Positions 61,556-64,000 of a DNA stretch of 64,000 nt are shown one piece after another. The stretch spans positions 66,697 to 130,696 of the forward strand of contig NZ_LMEW01000034.1 in the NCBI RefSeq assembly GCF_001426525.1, written 5' to 3'. The notes below the pieces were generated by a model. That model made no database searches, was not told where the DNA came from, and was given only the letters and a program-made list of their open reading frames with translations. Position 1 is the stretch's first letter; each line of letters starts with the position of its first letter. Source of the stretch: Massilia sp. Root133 (GTDB lineage Bacteria > Pseudomonadota > Gammaproteobacteria > Burkholderiales > Burkholderiaceae_D). Made by a program: the position numbers and the translations under genes.

Positions 61556-63247
61556 GTGGAGAACCCGCAGTTACCTTCCAACGAGGATCTGCTCGCGCAG
61601 ATCCGTTTTGACCCTGACCAGGGCACCATCTGGCTCGCCGAGCAGCGCGTCATGCTGAACCAGGCCGCCGCGTGGGGCGCCCTGCGTGACGAACTGGTGG
61701 GGAGCATCGGCATCCAGCGCGCCCGCGCCCTCTTGATGCGCTTCGGCTACCAGACCGGCTTGCGCGACGCGGAACTGGCCCGCAAGTTGCGGCCGGACTT
61801 GCCGGCCGAGCAGGCGTTCATGGTGGGGCCGCAATTGCACAGTATCCGCGGCCTCGTGCACGTGCGGCCGCTGGAACTGGACTTCGACCTCGCCAAGGGC
61901 ACCTTCTTCGGCCGGTTCGAATGGCGCAACTCGTTCGAGGCGCAGGTCTTCCTGCAGCACCACGACGTCAGTGCCGAACCGGTATGCTGGAGCCAGCTGG
62001 GCTATGCCAGCGGCTACACGACCTACTTCATCGGACGTCCCATCATCTACAAGGAAGTGGCATGCGCCGGCTGCGGCGACGTGCATTGCGAAATCGTCGG
62101 CAAGCCCGCGGAGGAATGGGACGACCACGCCGAAACGGAGCGGCTGCTGCTGCGCGACTCCATGGCCGAGGAATTGTTCTCGCTGCAAAGCCAGTTGAGC
62201 GAGCTGCAGGAGACGATACGGGCGCGCGACCAGGATACGCTGGCCAATTCGGTGGGCCGCTCGCGCGCGTTCCGCGAGGCCAGCCAGTTGATCCGCCGTG
62301 CGGCCGCGAGCAAGGCCAACGTCCTGCTGCTGGGCGAGACGGGCGTAGGCAAGGAAGTGTTCGCGCGCGGCCTGCACGCGAGCTCGCCGCGCGCGGACCG
62401 GCCGTTCGTCGCCGTCAACTGCGCCTCCATTCCGCCGGACCTGATCGAAGCTGAACTGTTCGGCGTGGAGAAAGGCGCCTACACGGGCGCCACCGTCAGC
62501 CGGCCGGGCAAATTCGAACGCGCCAACCACGGCACGATCTTCCTCGACGAAGTGGTCGAGCTGTCCGCGCGCGCCCAGGCCTCGCTGCTGCGTGTCATCC
62601 AGGAAGGCGAAGTGGAACGCGTCGGCGGCACGCACAGCCACCGGATCGACGTGCGCATCGTGGCCGCCACCAACGAAGACCTGAAGCTGGCCGTGACGAA
62701 CGGGAAGTTCCGTGCCGACCTGTACTATCGGCTGAACGTCTATCCCGTCGCCATTCCACCGTTGCGCGAGCGGACGGAAGACATCGCCCTGCTGACGGAA
62801 CACTTTATCGGCAAGTACAACACGCTGTACGCGAAGCGCATCCTCGGCGTGTCGGACAAGGCCATGCAGGCGCTGATGCATTACCAGTGGCCGGGCAATA
62901 TCCGCGAACTGGAAAACATGATGGAGCGTGGCGTCATCCTCACGGACAACGGCCGGATGATCGATGTCCATACGCTGTTCCCGACGCTCACCGAGCCCGG
63001 CGGCATGAAAGCCATCGCTCCGTCCGGCCGCCTGCACACGCCGCCCGTGCGCGATGCCGGTCCTGGCCCGGACGCCCTGTGCGAGCAACTGCTCAACGAG
63101 GGCTTCAAGCTGGACCAGTTCGAAGCGCGCCTGATCCACACGGCGATGGCCAAGGCCGAAGGCAATGTCACGCAGGCCGCGCGGCTGCTCGGCATCACCC
63201 GTCCGCAACTCGCGTACCGGCTCGACAAACTCAAGGGCGTCAAGTAA
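61556..63247 (+). CDS. dmpR: Sigma-54-dependent activator of phenol degradation (DmpR/PoxR type)
   Basis: A 563-residue NtrC-family activator, exactly the DmpR length when begun at GTG 61556 with GGAGA seven bases upstream; ATG 61481 would add 25 residues inside a binding repeat. The N-terminal effector domain with the V4R/4-vinyl-reductase segment (CAGCGDVHCEIVGKPAEEW) senses phenols. The AAA+ domain has Walker A (GETGVGKE), the sigma-54 contact loop GAYTGA, Walker B (GTIFLDEV) and arginine fingers. The C-terminal Fis-like HTH (NVTQAARLLGITRPQLAYRL) binds the upstream sites. It should switch on the phenol hydroxylase genes at 63.4 kb. Confidence 0.93.
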   Translation: MENPQLPSNEDLLAQIRFDPDQGTIWLAEQRVMLNQAAAWGALRDELVGSIGIQRARALLMRFGYQTGLRDAELARKLRPDLPAEQAFMVGPQLHSIRGLVHVRPLELDFDLAKGTFFGRFEWRNSFEAQVFLQHHDVSAEPVCWSQLGYASGYTTYFIGRPIIYKEVACAGCGDVHCEIVGKPAEEWDDHAETERLLLRDSMAEELFSLQSQLSELQETIRARDQDTLANSVGRSRAFREASQLIRRAAASKANVLLLGETGVGKEVFARGLHASSPRADRPFVAVNCASIPPDLIEAELFGVEKGAYTGATVSRPGKFERANHGTIFLDEVVELSARAQASLLRVIQEGEVERVGGTHSHRIDVRIVAATNEDLKLAVTNGKFRADLYYRLNVYPVAIPPLRERTEDIALLTEHFIGKYNTLYAKRILGVSDKAMQALMHYQWPGNIRELENMMERGVILTDNGRMIDVHTLFPTLTEPGGMKAIAPSGRLHTPPVRDAGPGPDALCEQLLNEGFKLDQFEARLIHTAMAKAEGNVTQAARLLGITRPQLAYRLDKLKGVK

Positions 63248-63272
63248 CCATACGCGCACGCCGCACTGCGTA

Positions 63273-63317
63273 TTTGCTGAACCCCTCCTCCGGCACTTCA
63301 TGAAATGGTGAAGTGCC
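63273..63317. promoter_or_regulatory. Activator site(s) upstream of the phenol hydroxylase promoter
   Basis: 63292-63317 is an inverted repeat with perfect 9-bp arms, GGCACTTCA and TGAAGTGCC, around 8 bp. Its core matches the site at 61472-61489. TTTGCTGAA at 63273-63281 matches the right half of the site at 61450-61467. Centred about 100 bp before the predicted start, this is a normal enhancer position for a sigma-54 activator. Confidence 0.62.
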
Positions 63318-63377
63318 GCTGCCGCCGGCGCCTCGCGGCGGCATGGCTTCTCCCTTCAAATCAACGACTTGGCCTCC

Positions 63378-63393
63378 TGGCATAGCCATTGCT
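63378..63393 (+). promoter_or_regulatory. Sigma-54 promoter of the phenol hydroxylase operon
   Basis: TGGCATAGCCATTGCT has GG and GC at the required 10-bp separation for -24/-12 elements. It lies 36 bp before the first hydroxylase gene and downstream of the activator sites. It fits control by the adjacent DmpR-type protein. Confidence 0.78.
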
Positions 63394-63428
63394 ATACCTC
63401 TGTTGCAGCAACAGAAAAAGGAGGAGAC

Positions 63429-63677
63429 ATGAATCCATTACCCGCCACGCCCAGCCGCTTCGTGCGCGTGACCTCGCGTGACGCCGACTGGGTCCAGTTC
63501 GAATTTTCGATCGGCGACCCGGACCTGTGCGTGGAGCTGACGATGCGTCCCGCGCAGTACGACGCCTTTCGCCGCGCACAGCGCGCCATCGTGCTGGCCC
63601 ACCTCCCGATCGACCAGCTCGACCGCGCGCGGCGCCATTGGCACGACAGCGTGCCGGGCGCGCATCCCCACGACTAA
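63429..63677 (+). CDS. dmpK: Phenol hydroxylase assembly subunit P0
   Basis: An 82-residue protein of the DmpK/PhyA family, the small P0 component needed for assembly or metal loading of multicomponent phenol hydroxylase. RFVRVTSRDADWVQFEFSIGDPDLCVELTMRPAQYDAFR is typical of the family. A GGAGGAGAC ribosome site fixes ATG 63429, and the preceding in-frame codons lie in the promoter leader. First gene of an operon that continues beyond the window. Confidence 0.92.
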   Translation: MNPLPATPSRFVRVTSRDADWVQFEFSIGDPDLCVELTMRPAQYDAFRRAQRAIVLAHLPIDQLDRARRHWHDSVPGAHPHD

Positions 63678-63696
63678 AACAACCAGGAGACACACC

Positions 63697-64000
63697 ATGC
63701 AAATCGACATACGGACCGATGGCGTCAAGCCGATCCGGCAGACGTTCGCCAACATCGCCCGCCGCCTGGGCGCGGACAAGCCGGCCACCCGCTACCAGGA
63801 AGCGATGTACGACCTGCAGCCGGAGACGAGTTTCCACTACCGTCCGCTGTGGCAGCCGCAATACGAGCTGTACGACAAGCGCCGCACGGCCGTCGTCATG
63901 GCCGACTGGTACGCGCTGAAGGATCCGCGCCAGTTCTACTACGGCACCTGGGTGAACACCCGCGCGCGCCAGCAGGAGTCGATGGAAAAGAACCTGGAAT
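63697..64000 (+). CDS. dmpL: Phenol hydroxylase oxygenase beta subunit P1, N-terminal part
   Basis: The first 101 codons of the beta subunit of the di-iron phenol hydroxylase; the gene is cut by the window end. MQIDIRTDGVKPIRQTFANIARRLGADKPATRYQEAMYDLQP and FHYRPLWQPQYELYDKRRTAVVMADWYALKDPRQFYYGTWV match the P1/DmpL N-terminus. A CCAGGAGACAC site precedes ATG 63697, 19 bp after dmpK. The catalytic alpha subunit and reductase genes should follow. Confidence 0.93.
   Translation, partial: MQIDIRTDGVKPIRQTFANIARRLGADKPATRYQEAMYDLQPETSFHYRPLWQPQYELYDKRRTAVVMADWYALKDPRQFYYGTWVNTRARQQESMEKNLE

Overview
The window looks like chromosomal DNA from a high-GC betaproteobacterium, most likely an Oxalobacteraceae member of the Massilia/Pseudoduganella type. 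Two classical betaproteobacterial porins, DmpR/phenol-hydroxylase genes, tandem AstA succinyltransferases and the strong G/C third-position bias support this; the genus is an inference. I see no rRNA, tRNA, insertion sequence, phage gene or CRISPR array.

Layout. 1-2715: end of pyrC, then a malic enzyme overlapping a porin. 2.7-9.2 kb: an exported metallo-beta-lactamase-fold protein and an aldehyde dehydrogenase / cupin / isopropylmalate-dehydrogenase-like operon, divergent from a GntR-type regulator with two winged helices. 7.8-13.9 kb: an MFS carrier and lactonase, divergent from an aconitase and a cytoplasmic binding-protein homologue. 14.0-20.3 kb: an overlapping RND efflux and two-component operon. 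20.3-23.4 kb: an HD hydrolase, a porin and a nitroreductase. 23.4-29.4 kb: a chemoreceptor, an aromatic-acid carrier, an FMN reductase, a membrane methyltransferase, a LysR regulator and a PnbB-like DUF4863 protein. 29.5-31.9 kb: a PAS-GGDEF-EAL protein.

32-59 kb is the most interesting part. An 11-gene minus-strand operon holds a C45 amide hydrolase, a complete peptide-type ABC importer, two arginine/ornithine succinyltransferase subunits, three unknown exported proteins and a beta-propeller. It is divergent from a second tandem-winged-helix GntR regulator. Next come a propeller / amidohydrolase / SGNH hydrolase operon, a TonB receptor followed by astC-astD-astE, and a tannase-family esterase with a PepSY-flavodoxin ferric-reductase fusion. 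astB is absent here.

An unusual 26-bp bipartite motif, TGTAT at one end and (G/A)TGCAA(T/G) at the other with constant spacing, occurs upstream of nearly all of these units and also between the 9-13 kb lactonase and aconitase genes. Together this suggests one regulon for taking up and breaking down an iron-binding or acylated compound that yields ornithine (or arginine) and possibly citrate. The substrate is my inference.

59.3-64 kb: an AraC-type regulator, a metallo-hydrolase lipoprotein, and a phenol-degradation locus that runs off the end. The phenol locus has a DmpR-type activator, repeated activator sites, a sigma-54 promoter and the first two phenol hydroxylase genes.
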